64,000 nucleotides of DNA from AP-15 sp963762575 (GTDB lineage Bacteria > Pseudomonadota > Alphaproteobacteria > ATCC43930 > CGMCC-115725), in NCBI GenBank assembly GCA_963762575.1, contig CAVXLL010000016.1, forward strand, positions 248,001 to 312,000, read 5' to 3'. Both the position numbers and the translations under genes were made by a program. The first letter of the stretch is position 1. Each line of letters opens with the position of its first letter. Of the stretch, positions 17,005 to 25,755 are shown in pieces. The notes under the pieces are model-generated. The model had not been told where the DNA came from. It did not search any database and saw only the letters and a list, made by a program, of their open reading frames with translations.

Positions 17005-17859
17005 TTACGGCACGAGGCGGCGCGCCAGCGCCACCGCAACCGGCAATGCCGCACGCTGTGTGCGCGGACCGAGCGCCAGCGGCTTCAGCAGCATGCGCAC
17101 GCTCATCTCGTGCGGAAAGTGATCACGAACGAGATCGCGGCATTGGCGGCGCAAGGCGCGATTTAGCGCTGCATCGAAGGGGGCATCGGGATAACGCGCG
17201 TGATAAACATGTTTCAAGGCAATAAAGCTGTCGTCCCCACCGGTCATCCTCAACCGCCGCCACAGCGCGCGCGCGATTGCGGCGCGGCTCGGGCATTCGG
17301 CCTCGCGGCAGCGCCGGAAAAAACGGTAGAAATGTTTGTAGTGCCGAACCTCGTCTTCGACGATGCGGCGCGCCAGCACGGAGAGCACCGGCTCGGGGCT
17401 GGCGCGCGACAGGGTCGTGTAATAGCTGGCCGTACCCATCTCGACGACGCAACGCGAGGCCATTTCGAGGCTGCGCACGGTCTCCAGCGACGTGTCGCAG
17501 AAGGGTCTGAATTCCTCGACGAACCGCAAGTAGGCGGGTTCCCATTCGAATTCCGGCCACGCAGTTTCGACATAACGGCGCAATGCCCGACCGTGTTGTA
17601 ATTCTTCCGGAAGCCAGTAATGCTCCAGCCACGATGTGACTTCGCCGTCACCGGCAAGAAACTCGATCAGGTTTTCGGTGTAAAGGTCCGTCGCGCTTTC
17701 CATCAGCGACGCCGACGCCACCAGATAAAAGAAAGCGTCGTTGTGCACCACCACATCGCGGCGGATTTCGTCCCATGGGATATCGGCGAGCGACCAACGC
17801 TGCCCGGCAAAAGGGCGGTAGGAAGCGTCCGGGGTGTGATGTGTGATGCGTTCTGTCAT
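17005..17859 (-). CDS. Ferritin-like diiron protein
   Basis: A 284-residue, helix-rich soluble protein with two iron-ligand pairs of the ferritin-like type: EELQHGRAL (E-x-x-H) near residue 86 and EDEVRHYKHF near residue 165, plus earlier and later glutamates (ENLIEFLAG, VVEMGTASYY). The spacing resembles diiron oxidases and acyl-ACP desaturase relatives. The likely role is an O2-activating diiron oxygenase or desaturase; the substrate is unknown. It lies six bases downstream of an acyl-CoA-dehydrogenase-like flavoprotein, so a joint pathway is likely. The ribosome site at 17859 is weak. Confidence 0.65.
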   Translation of the reverse strand: MTERITHHTPDASYRPFAGQRWSLADIPWDEIRRDVVVHNDAFFYLVASASLMESATDLYTENLIEFLAGDGEVTSWLEHYWLPEELQHGRALRRYVETAWPEFEWEPAYLRFVEEFRPFCDTSLETVRSLEMASRCVVEMGTASYYTTLSRASPEPVLSVLARRIVEDEVRHYKHFYRFFRRCREAECPSRAAIARALWRRLRMTGGDDSFIALKHVYHARYPDAPFDAALNRALRRQCRDLVRDHFPHEMSVRMLLKPLALGPRTQRAALPVAVALARRLVP

Positions 17860-17864
17860 TCCGA

Positions 17865-19004
17865 TCAAAACGTGAACATTGTTCCTTCGGCCTGAAGACC
17901 GAGCAAAACCTGGCCGACCGTCGCGAAATGCGCCTGGCGGCCCTGATATTGCTGGATGACCGTGTGAATATCGCGGAAGCGGCGCTCGAACGGGTTGCTC
18001 TCGAAGATCGCCGTCGCTCCCGCCGCGTGATAGGCCGTGTCGACGACGTCCTTTGCCTGATGGATGGCCCAGGTCGAGGCCAGCCGGATCGTCGTGTTGT
18101 GATCGAGGGTCAGCCGCCCCGACCGTGAAACATCGCGCCAGATTTGCTCGAGTGAACCCAACAGGAACGCGCGTGTCGCTCGGAGCCGCGCTTCGGATTG
18201 CGCGACTTGCGATTGGACGACGTTGTCGTCGCGCAACGTGCGCTTGGCGCCGCGCGGGATCTTGTCGCGGGCGAGCTCGATGAAGGCGTCCAGAGTGCTG
18301 CGCGCAATGCCGAGCGCGACCCCGGCGAAGCCGGAGGAGTACATGTTGCTGCTGCTGAAGGCGTAGAGCAGGCCCGGCTGACGACGCTTCGGCTCGGCTT
18401 CGCGCAACACGGTGTGGTTTTCCGGCACGAACAGATCGATGACGGTGTAGCTGTCGCTTCCCGTGCCGCGCAACCCGATGACATGCCAGATATCGGAGAA
18501 TTTGGCGCTGACCTTCGGGAAAAGCAGGGTTCGCATCACCGGGGGCATTGTCACATGAGCGCCGAGCCAGCTTGCATGATGGCTGCCGCTGGCGAAGCTC
18601 CAAGTCCCGGTCAGCCGGTAGCCGCCCGCGACTTGGCGGGCCTCGGCCGGGCCTGGCGGGCCCCAGGCGACGATGCCCCGCCTGCCCCCGAAGATCTCCT
18701 GCGCCACCTCCGGGTCGAGCAAGGCCGCCGTCATTGTGCAACCGTTCGCCTGGCCGAGGCACCAGGCGGTGCTGGCATCGTGCTTCGCCACCTCCTCGAT
18801 AACTTGCACATAGGCGGCCGGCGGCAATTCGGCGCCGTCCAGCGAGCGCGGCAGCAACAGCCGGAATAGCCCGTTCTCGACCAAGGCTTCGACGATCGGC
18901 TCGGGAACCTCGCGGCGCCGCTCGATCTGCTCGGCGGCCGCCTCGAGCTCGGGACCGAGCTGCCGTGCTCGCTCAACGTAATTTGAGGAGGTCGAACCGG
19001 ACAT
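17865..19004 (-). CDS. Acyl-CoA dehydrogenase-fold flavin monooxygenase (HsaA/HpaB-like)
   Basis: A 379-residue protein with the acyl-CoA dehydrogenase fold: helical N-terminus (LVENGLFRLLLPRSLDGAEL), AKHDASTAWCLGQANGCT, the beta-domain strand YRLTGTWSFASGSHHASW and a helical C-terminus containing YHAAGATAIFESNPFERRFR. The WSFASG and ATAIF...NPFERRFRD signatures fit flavin-dependent monooxygenases such as HsaA and DszC-like proteins rather than true dehydrogenases, because the catalytic glutamate region differs. Such enzymes need reduced flavin from a partner reductase, not seen here. Start 19004 is the likeliest; 19031 is possible. Confidence 0.75.
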   Translation of the reverse strand: MSGSTSSNYVERARQLGPELEAAAEQIERRREVPEPIVEALVENGLFRLLLPRSLDGAELPPAAYVQVIEEVAKHDASTAWCLGQANGCTMTAALLDPEVAQEIFGGRRGIVAWGPPGPAEARQVAGGYRLTGTWSFASGSHHASWLGAHVTMPPVMRTLLFPKVSAKFSDIWHVIGLRGTGSDSYTVIDLFVPENHTVLREAEPKRRQPGLLYAFSSSNMYSSGFAGVALGIARSTLDAFIELARDKIPRGAKRTLRDDNVVQSQVAQSEARLRATRAFLLGSLEQIWRDVSRSGRLTLDHNTTIRLASTWAIHQAKDVVDTAYHAAGATAIFESNPFERRFRDIHTVIQQYQGRQAHFATVGQVLLGLQAEGTMFTF

Positions 19005-19023
19005 CGATGCCGGGACGAGCCGC

Positions 19024-20418
19024 CTATCCATCCAGCCGCGGACGAACCGAGCGCCAGGTCGTGGCCGTCTCGTAAGCGTGCGCAGCCCGCAGCACTGTCG
19101 CCTCATCGAACGGCTTGCCGGCGAGCTGGAAGGCGATCGGCAAGCCGGCCGCGCTATAGCCGCAACAAACAGACATCGCTGGGGTGCCGGTGACGTTGAA
19201 CGGCATTGTCAGCATCGGGCGCTCGAAAGTCGAGAACTTGGCGACAGCGTCGATAGCCGGCGCCTCGCCGGGGGCGGCGGCGGTGATGGCGAGATCGAGA
19301 TCGGCCATCGCCGCCGTGAATTCAGCTGCAAGCTCGCGGCGGCGCCGCACCGCCTGGACGTAGTCGCCGCCACTGACCAGGGCGGCGAGCGCCATGCGGT
19401 CGCGGAACAACTCGCCGTAATCGCCGAACCGCTCACGCAACGTTGCCTGATGGATCGCATAGGCCTCGCTCAGCATGATCATGACGCCGCAGGCTGCCCA
19501 TTCGGCGAGCGGCGACAACCGCAGCTCGCGTATCGAGCAGCCGAGGTCTTCGAATATCTTGATTGCGGCGGCGATGCCTTGCCGCGTCGCCTCGTCCGCC
19601 GGATTGTCGTCCTCGTAGAAGTGACGGATCAGGCCGATGCGCAATCCTTTGACGTCGCCCGACAGCGTGGCGCGGTAGTCGGGCACCGGGCCGGCGGCGC
19701 TCGCCGGGTCGTCTGGGTCGTACCCGGCCATCGCCTGCAGCATGATCGCGCAATCCTCCGCGGTCCATGCCATCGGGCCGGCATGGTCGAGCGAGAAGGC
19801 GAGCGGCAGGATGCCGGCGCGGCTGATCCGGCCGTAGCTCGGCTTCAACCCGGCGAGACCACAAAACGCGGCGGGGCCGCGGATCGACCCGCCGGTGTCG
19901 CTGCCGGTGCCACCGAGCACCAGACCCGCAGCGACGGCCGCCCCGGTGCCGCTGCTCGACCCGCCGGTGAAGCGGCTGGTGTCCCACGGGTTGCGCGCCG
20001 GCGGCCAGGGCAGATCGAAGGACGGGCCGCCGAGCGCGAATTCATGGGTGGCGAGCTTGCCGACCACGATAGCGCCGGCATCGGTCAAATGCCGAACTGA
20101 TGTCGCATCCTGCCGCGGCACATGGTCGATCAGGATCTTCGAATGTCCGGTGGTCGGCACCCCCTTGGTCTCGTAGATGTCCTTGAGGCCGATCGGGATG
20201 CCGTGCAGCGGGCCGCGGTAATTGCCGGCCATGATCTCGGCCTCGGTGGCGCGGGCCGCCGCGAGCGCAGGTTCACGCAGCACCCGGATAAAGCTGTGCA
20301 GCTTGACATCGAGCCGCTCGATGCGCGCAAGGCGGCTCTTGGTGAGCTCGACCGGAGAAAGCTCACGCTTGCCGATCAGCGTGGCGGCCTCGGCAATCGT
20401 CAGGAAGTCGGGGACCAT
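19024..20418 (-). CDS. Amidase-signature hydrolase (GatA/AtzE-like)
   Basis: A 464-residue amidase-signature enzyme. The catalytic lysine is in GIPIGLKDIYE (K79), the GGSSSGTGAAVAAG segment (about 152-165) supplies the cis-serine, and the nucleophile is in SDTGGSIR (S178). The C-terminal SVCCGYSAAGLPIAFQLAGK is typical for the family. It is unlikely to be the tRNA amidotransferase subunit because no gatB is nearby. A small protein gene ends four bases upstream, as with AtzG-AtzE pairs, so a biuret, carboxyurea or other amide substrate is plausible. Confidence 0.88.
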   Translation of the reverse strand: MVPDFLTIAEAATLIGKRELSPVELTKSRLARIERLDVKLHSFIRVLREPALAAARATEAEIMAGNYRGPLHGIPIGLKDIYETKGVPTTGHSKILIDHVPRQDATSVRHLTDAGAIVVGKLATHEFALGGPSFDLPWPPARNPWDTSRFTGGSSSGTGAAVAAGLVLGGTGSDTGGSIRGPAAFCGLAGLKPSYGRISRAGILPLAFSLDHAGPMAWTAEDCAIMLQAMAGYDPDDPASAAGPVPDYRATLSGDVKGLRIGLIRHFYEDDNPADEATRQGIAAAIKIFEDLGCSIRELRLSPLAEWAACGVMIMLSEAYAIHQATLRERFGDYGELFRDRMALAALVSGGDYVQAVRRRRELAAEFTAAMADLDLAITAAAPGEAPAIDAVAKFSTFERPMLTMPFNVTGTPAMSVCCGYSAAGLPIAFQLAGKPFDEATVLRAAHAYETATTWRSVRPRLDG

Positions 20419-20422
20419 GCCG

Positions 20423-20647
20423 TCAGTCCCCCGGAGGCGGGAAGATATGGGCAGGCTCTGCGCCCATCGCGCGCTTTCCCCGCACCCGCTCTGCCATTTC
20501 CTCGATGAAATGGGCTGCAGCTGCGATTTCCCGCCTCTCGCGCTCGGGCACTTCGAGCCCGGCGCGGGCGAGCGCCGCCTCGACCTCGGCGCGGCTCATG
20601 CCTTGCGTTTTCACAATCCCGTGTCCCCAATGCTCCGGCCGCTCCAT
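20423..20647 (-). CDS. Small GatC/AtzG-like amidase partner
   Basis: A 74-residue protein, mostly helical (MSRAEVEAALARAGLEVPER, ERREIAAAAHFIEEMAERVR), ending in a proline-rich tail (HIFPPPGD). Its size, position four bases upstream of the amidase and helix pattern fit the small GatC/AtzG-type subunits that wrap and stabilise amidase-signature enzymes. No strong ribosome site marks the first ATG; translation may begin at 20599 (MSRAEVE). The family assignment is inferred from context more than from sequence. Confidence 0.55.
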   Translation of the reverse strand: MERPEHWGHGIVKTQGMSRAEVEAALARAGLEVPERERREIAAAAHFIEEMAERVRGKRAMGAEPAHIFPPPGD

Positions 20648-20765
20648 TCTGGCGGAAATTGCCCCGCGGCGGAACAGAATATCTTAACAACAGATGCGCA
20701 TTGCGCAGCGGTCGCGCGGGTGTGACAGTCGCGCTCGGCCAGGATCAACGAATTGGAGGTACGCC

Positions 20766-21599
20766 ATGGCGGGCGAGCGGCAGGTCGCGATCGTCACGGG
20801 GGCGGCCAGCGGCATCGGGCGGGCGATGACGTTGGGCCTTCTCGAAGGCGGCATCGATGTCGCTGCGGCCGACAGGGAGCCGGCCTGGCTCGACGAGCTG
20901 AAGACGGCTGCGAGCGGCAGGAGGTTCAGCGGCGCATTGCAGACGATCCGCGCCGATTTGACGGATTCTACCTCGTTCGACGCGATCGTATCGGCGGTGC
21001 TCGGCGAATCCGGGCGTCTCGATATCCTGGTCAACAACGCGGGGATTGGCCAGGATTCGATCCGCGCCGACCGCCGTCGCAACCCGATCCGGTTCTGGGA
21101 GATCACGCCGGAGCAATGGAGCCGCTTTGTCGCGGTCAATGCGACGGCGCCCTTGATGATGGCCCGCGCGGTCGTGCCGCACATGCTGGGCGCCAAGCGC
21201 GGCCGCATCGTCACGGTCACCACCAGCCTCGGCACGATGCTGCGCGAAGGCTACATCCTCTACGGCGCCAGCAAGGCGGCGGCCGAAGCGGCAACGGCCA
21301 TCATGTCAGCCGACCTCGCGGGGACCGGGGTCACCGCCAATGTGCTGGTACCCGGCGGGATGACCGACACGCGGATCATCGCCGACGGCGCGGTCGCCGA
21401 CCGCAGCCGGCTGCTGCGGCCCGAGATCATGGCCCCGCCGCTGTTGTGGCTGGTATCCGACGCCGCCGCTGAGGTAACCGGGCGACGCTTTCTGGCGGTG
21501 CACTGGGATAACTCGCTGCCGCCCGCGCAAGCGGCGGAGAAATGCGGCGCGCCGATCGCCTGGAAGAGCATAGCGACAATGCCGATCGAGCCGAATTGA
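20766..21599 (+). CDS. Short-chain dehydrogenase/reductase
   Basis: A 277-residue classical SDR. The cofactor motif is TGAASGIGRAM (residues 11-21), followed by NNAGIG and the active-site serine region VTVTTSLGTM; YGASKAAAEA holds the catalytic Y-x-x-x-K. The C-terminus is longer than usual, with FLAVHWDNSLPPAQAAEKCG. Substrate unknown. ATG at 20766 has GGAGG about 6 nt upstream. It heads a plus-strand run with methyltransferase, CoA transferase and dioxygenase genes, divergent from the amidase operon. Confidence 0.88.
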   Translation: MAGERQVAIVTGAASGIGRAMTLGLLEGGIDVAAADREPAWLDELKTAASGRRFSGALQTIRADLTDSTSFDAIVSAVLGESGRLDILVNNAGIGQDSIRADRRRNPIRFWEITPEQWSRFVAVNATAPLMMARAVVPHMLGAKRGRIVTVTTSLGTMLREGYILYGASKAAAEAATAIMSADLAGTGVTANVLVPGGMTDTRIIADGAVADRSRLLRPEIMAPPLLWLVSDAAAEVTGRRFLAVHWDNSLPPAQAAEKCGAPIAWKSIATMPIEPN

Positions 21600-21613
21600 G
21601 GGGAGTATTGGAC

Positions 21614-22495
21614 ATGAGCACCGAGGCCAATGCCGCCCAGCTGGAGTATTGGAACACCGTTGCCGGTCCGCGCTGGGTCGGGCTCGCCGGCTATGTCGAA
21701 AAGCGCGTGCAGAACGTCAATGACCTGCTGCTGGAGCGATCGGCGGTTGCACGGGGGGAAAAGGTGCTGGAGGTCGGCTGCGGCACCGGCGCCGCTACGG
21801 TGGCCCTGGCCGAGGCAGTAGGCGACACCGGCGAGGTCGTCGGGATCGACATCTCCGAGCCGATGCTGGCCGGCGCGCGCGAGCGGATCTCGCACAGCGG
21901 GCTGCGCAACATCACGCTGTTGCAGGCGGACGCACAAATTCATGCCTTCGAGCCCAACCGCTTCGACCTGATCGCGTCGCGCTTTGGCGTGATGTTCTTT
22001 GCCGATCCGGCAGCTGCGTTCCGCAACCTGCTCGGTGCGTTGCGGCCCGGCGCGCGGCTGTGCTTTGCGTGTTGGGCGGCCCTCGAGGAAAATCGGCACT
22101 GGCTGATCCCCTACGAAGTTGCGCTGCGGCATTTGGGACCACCGGCGCCGAAGCCTCCCCATGCACCGGGGCCCATGGCTTTCGCCGAGCCGGAATACGT
22201 GCGCTCGGTCCTCGAAGGGGCGGGCTACGAGGGCATCGAGATCCGGCGCAAGTCGCCCGAAATTATCGGCGCGAGCCCTGAGGAAGAGGCCGAGCACGCC
22301 TGCATCATGGGTCCCTCGGCCCGGCTGATCGAGGAGAAGAACCCGCCGGAAAGCGTCCGTGAGCTGATCAAGCAGGAAATGACCGACGCCTTCGCAGCCT
22401 ATGCGAAGGACGGAGAGATGGTGCTTCCTTCCACTATCTTTCTGGTCACCTCCCGCGGCCCAATTACCCAAATCTTGTCCGAGGCCGTGCGGTGA
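21614..22495 (+). CDS. Class I SAM-dependent methyltransferase
   Basis: A 293-residue protein with motif I VLEVGCGTGAATVALAEAVG (about 50-69), the acidic end of strand 2 in VVGIDISEPMLAGA and the motif ASRFGVMFFADPAAAFRNL. This is the UbiE/Methyltransf_11/25 type that methylates small molecules. The target is unknown. GGGAG lies upstream of the ATG. The stop overlaps the GTG start of the CoA transferase gene (GTGA), so the two are translationally coupled. Confidence 0.85.
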   Translation: MSTEANAAQLEYWNTVAGPRWVGLAGYVEKRVQNVNDLLLERSAVARGEKVLEVGCGTGAATVALAEAVGDTGEVVGIDISEPMLAGARERISHSGLRNITLLQADAQIHAFEPNRFDLIASRFGVMFFADPAAAFRNLLGALRPGARLCFACWAALEENRHWLIPYEVALRHLGPPAPKPPHAPGPMAFAEPEYVRSVLEGAGYEGIEIRRKSPEIIGASPEEEAEHACIMGPSARLIEEKNPPESVRELIKQEMTDAFAAYAKDGEMVLPSTIFLVTSRGPITQILSEAVR

Positions 22496-23706
22496 GTGAG
22501 ACGAAGCCGGGGCCGCTCGCCGGCATCAAGATACTCGATCTCACCACCGTGGTGCTTGGGCCGCTGGCGACGCAGATCCTCGGCGACCTCGGGGCCGAGG
22601 TGATCAAGATCGAGGCGCCCGGCGGCGACATCATGCGGTATGCCGAGCCGGCTCTGCATCGCGAGATGGGCCACGTCTTCCTCAACCTCAACCGCAACAA
22701 GCGCTCGCTCGTGCTCGACCTGAAACAGGCGGATGCGGCGCCGGTGCTGTTGGCCTTGGTCCGACAGAGCGATGTTCTGATGCACAATATGCGGCCGCAG
22801 GCGATGGCGCGGCTCGGCTTCGCCTGGGAGCGGCTGCGCGAGGTCCACCCGCGCCTCGTCTACTGCTCGGCACAGGGCTACGGGCAGGATGGCCCGTTCG
22901 CCGACCGGCCGGCTTTCGACGACATTATCCAGGGCGGCTGCGGACTGGTCGCGCTCGAAGCGGCAACCGGCGGCGAGGCGCGCTTCGTGCCGACCCTGAT
23001 CGGCGACAAGACCGTCGGGCTGACGATGGTCTATGCAGTCATGGCGGCGCTTTTGCAGCGCGAGCGCACCGGGGAGGGCCAGGCGGTCGAAGTGCCGATG
23101 CTGGAGACGATGGCGGCGTTCGTCATGGCCGAGCACATGGGCGGGCTGACCTTCGATCCGCCGAGCGGCGAGCCGGGCTATTCCCGGATGCTCGCGCCGG
23201 ACCGCCGGCCGCACCAGACGGCGGATGGGCACATCTGCATTCTGCCCTACACCGATCGGCACTGGAAAGATTTCTTCCGCATCGCGGGCCGGCCCGAGCT
23301 CGCCGACGACCCGCGGCTCGCCGACGCGCAAACCAGAAGCCGCCACGTCGCGGAGCTGTATGCGCTGATCGCCGAATGCGTGCGCGACGGGTCGACCGCG
23401 TTCTGGCTCGAAAAGCTCAAATCGGCCGATATTCCGTCCGGACCGGTCAACCCGCTCCGGGGATTGCCGGCCGACGAGCATCTTGCCGCCGTGGAGATGT
23501 TCCCGCGGACCAACCATCCCACCGAAGGCAATATCCGGATCGTCCGGCCGCCGGTGCGGTTTGGCGAGGCGGAGTGCGCGCTGCGCCGGCCGGCACCGCG
23601 ATTGGGCGAGCATTCGCGCGAGATCCTGCGCGAAGCCGGGTTCGCCGATGACAAAATCGCGGACCTGCTCGCCCGCAACGTCGCAATCGAAGCGGTCGAA
23701 CTGTGA
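22492..23706 (+). CDS. Class III (CaiB/BaiF family) CoA transferase, copy 1
   Basis: A 404-residue protein beginning with GTG. GPLAGIKILDLTTVVLGPLA and GDLGAEVIKIEAPGGD are the family opening, followed by NRNKRSLVLDLKQ and RPQAMARLGFAWERL. The catalytic aspartate is expected in the FDDIIQGGCGLVAL segment (near residue 143). Family III transferases move CoA between acyl-CoA and a free acid, here probably an aromatic, terpenoid or branched acid. Coupled to the upstream methyltransferase by a 4-base overlap and followed by the dioxygenase gene after 32 bases. Confidence 0.9.
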   Translation: MSETKPGPLAGIKILDLTTVVLGPLATQILGDLGAEVIKIEAPGGDIMRYAEPALHREMGHVFLNLNRNKRSLVLDLKQADAAPVLLALVRQSDVLMHNMRPQAMARLGFAWERLREVHPRLVYCSAQGYGQDGPFADRPAFDDIIQGGCGLVALEAATGGEARFVPTLIGDKTVGLTMVYAVMAALLQRERTGEGQAVEVPMLETMAAFVMAEHMGGLTFDPPSGEPGYSRMLAPDRRPHQTADGHICILPYTDRHWKDFFRIAGRPELADDPRLADAQTRSRHVAELYALIAECVRDGSTAFWLEKLKSADIPSGPVNPLRGLPADEHLAAVEMFPRTNHPTEGNIRIVRPPVRFGEAECALRRPAPRLGEHSREILREAGFADDKIADLLARNVAIEAVEL

Positions 23707-23738
23707 TAGGATCTCGAAAGCAATCCCAGGAGAGCGCG

Positions 23739-24617
23739 ATGGACCCCGTTCGTTCCAACAACGGCCCCCGTTACAAGCATCTCGCCGACGAGCCGGCGCC
23801 GTACGATACGATCACGGTCGACAAATTGACGCCTATCATCGGCGGCGAAATCGGCGGGGTCGATTTGTCGAGGCCGCTCGGCAACCGCACGCTCGACGAG
23901 ATCCACCGCGCGCTCGCCGAAAACTTGGTGATCTTCTTCCGCGACCAGCACTTGACGGAAGACCAGCATCTCGCCTTCGGGCGGCTGTTCGGTAATCTGC
24001 ACCTCCATCCGGCGGCGCCGCATGCGCCGGGCAAGCCCGAGTTGATGATCATCCACGCCGACAAGGATTCCCCGCGCGCCAATGGCGAGGGCTGGCACAG
24101 CGACGTCTCCTGCGATCCCGAGCCGCCGATGGGCAGCATCCTCTACATCAAGAAATGCCCGCCGCGCGGCGGCGACACCTTGTTTGCCAGCATGTACGCT
24201 GCCTATGAGGCGCTGTCGGACCGCATGAAGACCTATCTCGACGGGCTTACGGCGATCCACGACGGCGAGCACTATCGCGGCCAATACGCCAATTACGGGA
24301 TCGCCGACAAGCCGAGCTATCCGCGGGCCGAGCACCCGGTCGTGCGGACGCACCCGGTGACCGGCCGGAAAGCGCTTTACGTGAACAAGGGGTTTACGCG
24401 CCGCATTCTGGGGATTCCCCGTGACGAGAGCGACGGGATGCTGCGTTATCTCTACGAGCACATGGCCAATCCGCTGTTCCAATGCCGCTTCCGCTGGACC
24501 GAGAACTCGATCGCTTTTTGGGACAATCGCTCCGTCCAGCACCACGCGATGTGGGACTATTGGCCCCACACCCGCTCGGGTAACCGGGTAACCGTCGCAG
24601 GCGACCGCCCGTTTTAA
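23739..24617 (+). CDS. TauD/TfdA-family 2-oxoglutarate dioxygenase
   Basis: A 292-residue Fe(II)/2-oxoglutarate dioxygenase. The iron ligands are H120 and D122 in GWHSDVSCDP and H268 in NRSVQHHAMWDY; R283 in SGNRVTVAG should bind 2-oxoglutarate 15 residues later, as in TauD. FRDQHLTEDQHLAFGRLFG is the family N-terminal region. Members hydroxylate sulfonates, phenoxyacids and similar substrates; which applies here is open. AGGAG lies 7 nt before the ATG. It ends 14 bases before the convergent LLM gene. Confidence 0.9.
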   Translation: MDPVRSNNGPRYKHLADEPAPYDTITVDKLTPIIGGEIGGVDLSRPLGNRTLDEIHRALAENLVIFFRDQHLTEDQHLAFGRLFGNLHLHPAAPHAPGKPELMIIHADKDSPRANGEGWHSDVSCDPEPPMGSILYIKKCPPRGGDTLFASMYAAYEALSDRMKTYLDGLTAIHDGEHYRGQYANYGIADKPSYPRAEHPVVRTHPVTGRKALYVNKGFTRRILGIPRDESDGMLRYLYEHMANPLFQCRFRWTENSIAFWDNRSVQHHAMWDYWPHTRSGNRVTVAGDRPF

Positions 24618-24631
24618 CAAAGATCGCAGGT

Positions 24632-25681
24632 TCAGGCGTCGGCGTGCCGGAACCCTTGGAAGGCGTGCGGGATGCGGCGGATGTCCTGGATCAGATCGCG
24701 CGGCAGGTGGCCCGGCTGCGCCGCATTGGCCCGCGCGTTCAGCGCGTCGGTGAGCCCGCCAAAGCGTTCGGTGATGGCGTTGACGATCTGGTCGTAGCGG
24801 CCGACCGCGGCGAACAGATGCACGATATCGTCGGGCACCTCCTTGGCCATCTCGCTCCACCTCGCCTGCCGCGTCATTGCGTTTAGCTTATGGCCGAGAT
24901 CCTCGAGTCCGTGCAGCGCCAGTACCGGCCAATAGGCCTGGGTCGAGCCATAGAAGGCGACGCGCTCGCGCACCCACTCGAACATGCGCGCAACCGTCGC
25001 GTCGTCTGGGCCGGTGGCGAGAAAGCCGCCGCCCGAGATCTCGTAATTCTCGCGTATACGCCCGCTCTTTGCGAGCCCTTCGGCGAGGCGCGGCATGACC
25101 GCCTCCTCAATATACCTACGGGTGCAGAAACCGTGCAATTTGACGCCGTCGCATTCCTCGGCCGCCACTTTGAGCATCGCCGGACCCACCGCGGCGATCA
25201 TCACCGGGGGCGGCGGCGCGTCGATCGGCTCGGGCGCAAAGTTCGGGGTCATCAATGTAAAACGGTAATGCTGGCCCTCGTAGCCGGGCCTTTCGCCGGT
25301 TTTCCAGCAATGCCAGATCGCGCGCAGGACCTGGACGTATTCGCGCATGCGCGGCGCCGGCGGTGTCCACGGCATCGAAAATCGCCGCTCGTTGTGGGCC
25401 CGAACCTGCGAGCCTAGGCCGACGACAAAGCGGCCGCCGCTCGCACCCGCCAGGTCCCAGCCGACATTGGCGACAGCCATCGGCGTGCGCGCGAAGGCGA
25501 TCGCGACGCTGGTGTGCAGCTCGATGCGCTCGGTCGCGGCGCCCGCCATCGCCAGCGCCAGAAACGGGTCGTGCTTGTTCTCCATCGAGGCGACGCCGTC
25601 ATAGCCCTCGGCCTCGATCGCCCGTGCCGCCGGCGCGACTTTGCGCAGGTCCTCTTGCGGTATTGTCGTGAACACTCGCAT
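24632..25681 (-). CDS. LLM-class flavin-dependent oxidoreductase (TIGR03617-like)
   Basis: A 349-residue luciferase-like (bacterial luciferase/F420) oxidoreductase. GYDGVASMENKHDPFLALAM, ELHTSVAIAFARTPMAVAN and GRFVVGLGSQVRAHNERRF are the expected strands and flavin/F420 binding segments. The opening MRVFTTIPQEDLRKVAPAAR resembles the TIGR03617 subgroup, which was described mainly in F420-using actinobacteria; whether this host uses F420 or FMN cannot be told. Convergent with the dioxygenase gene. Confidence 0.85.
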   Translation of the reverse strand: MRVFTTIPQEDLRKVAPAARAIEAEGYDGVASMENKHDPFLALAMAGAATERIELHTSVAIAFARTPMAVANVGWDLAGASGGRFVVGLGSQVRAHNERRFSMPWTPPAPRMREYVQVLRAIWHCWKTGERPGYEGQHYRFTLMTPNFAPEPIDAPPPPVMIAAVGPAMLKVAAEECDGVKLHGFCTRRYIEEAVMPRLAEGLAKSGRIRENYEISGGGFLATGPDDATVARMFEWVRERVAFYGSTQAYWPVLALHGLEDLGHKLNAMTRQARWSEMAKEVPDDIVHLFAAVGRYDQIVNAITERFGGLTDALNARANAAQPGHLPRDLIQDIRRIPHAFQGFRHADA

Positions 25682-25755
25682 CGCTGTCCGCCCTCCCTTT
25701 CCGGCTCGACAGGCCTAGCCGGATCGGGCCACAACTCGACGGCCGGAGGCAAGCT

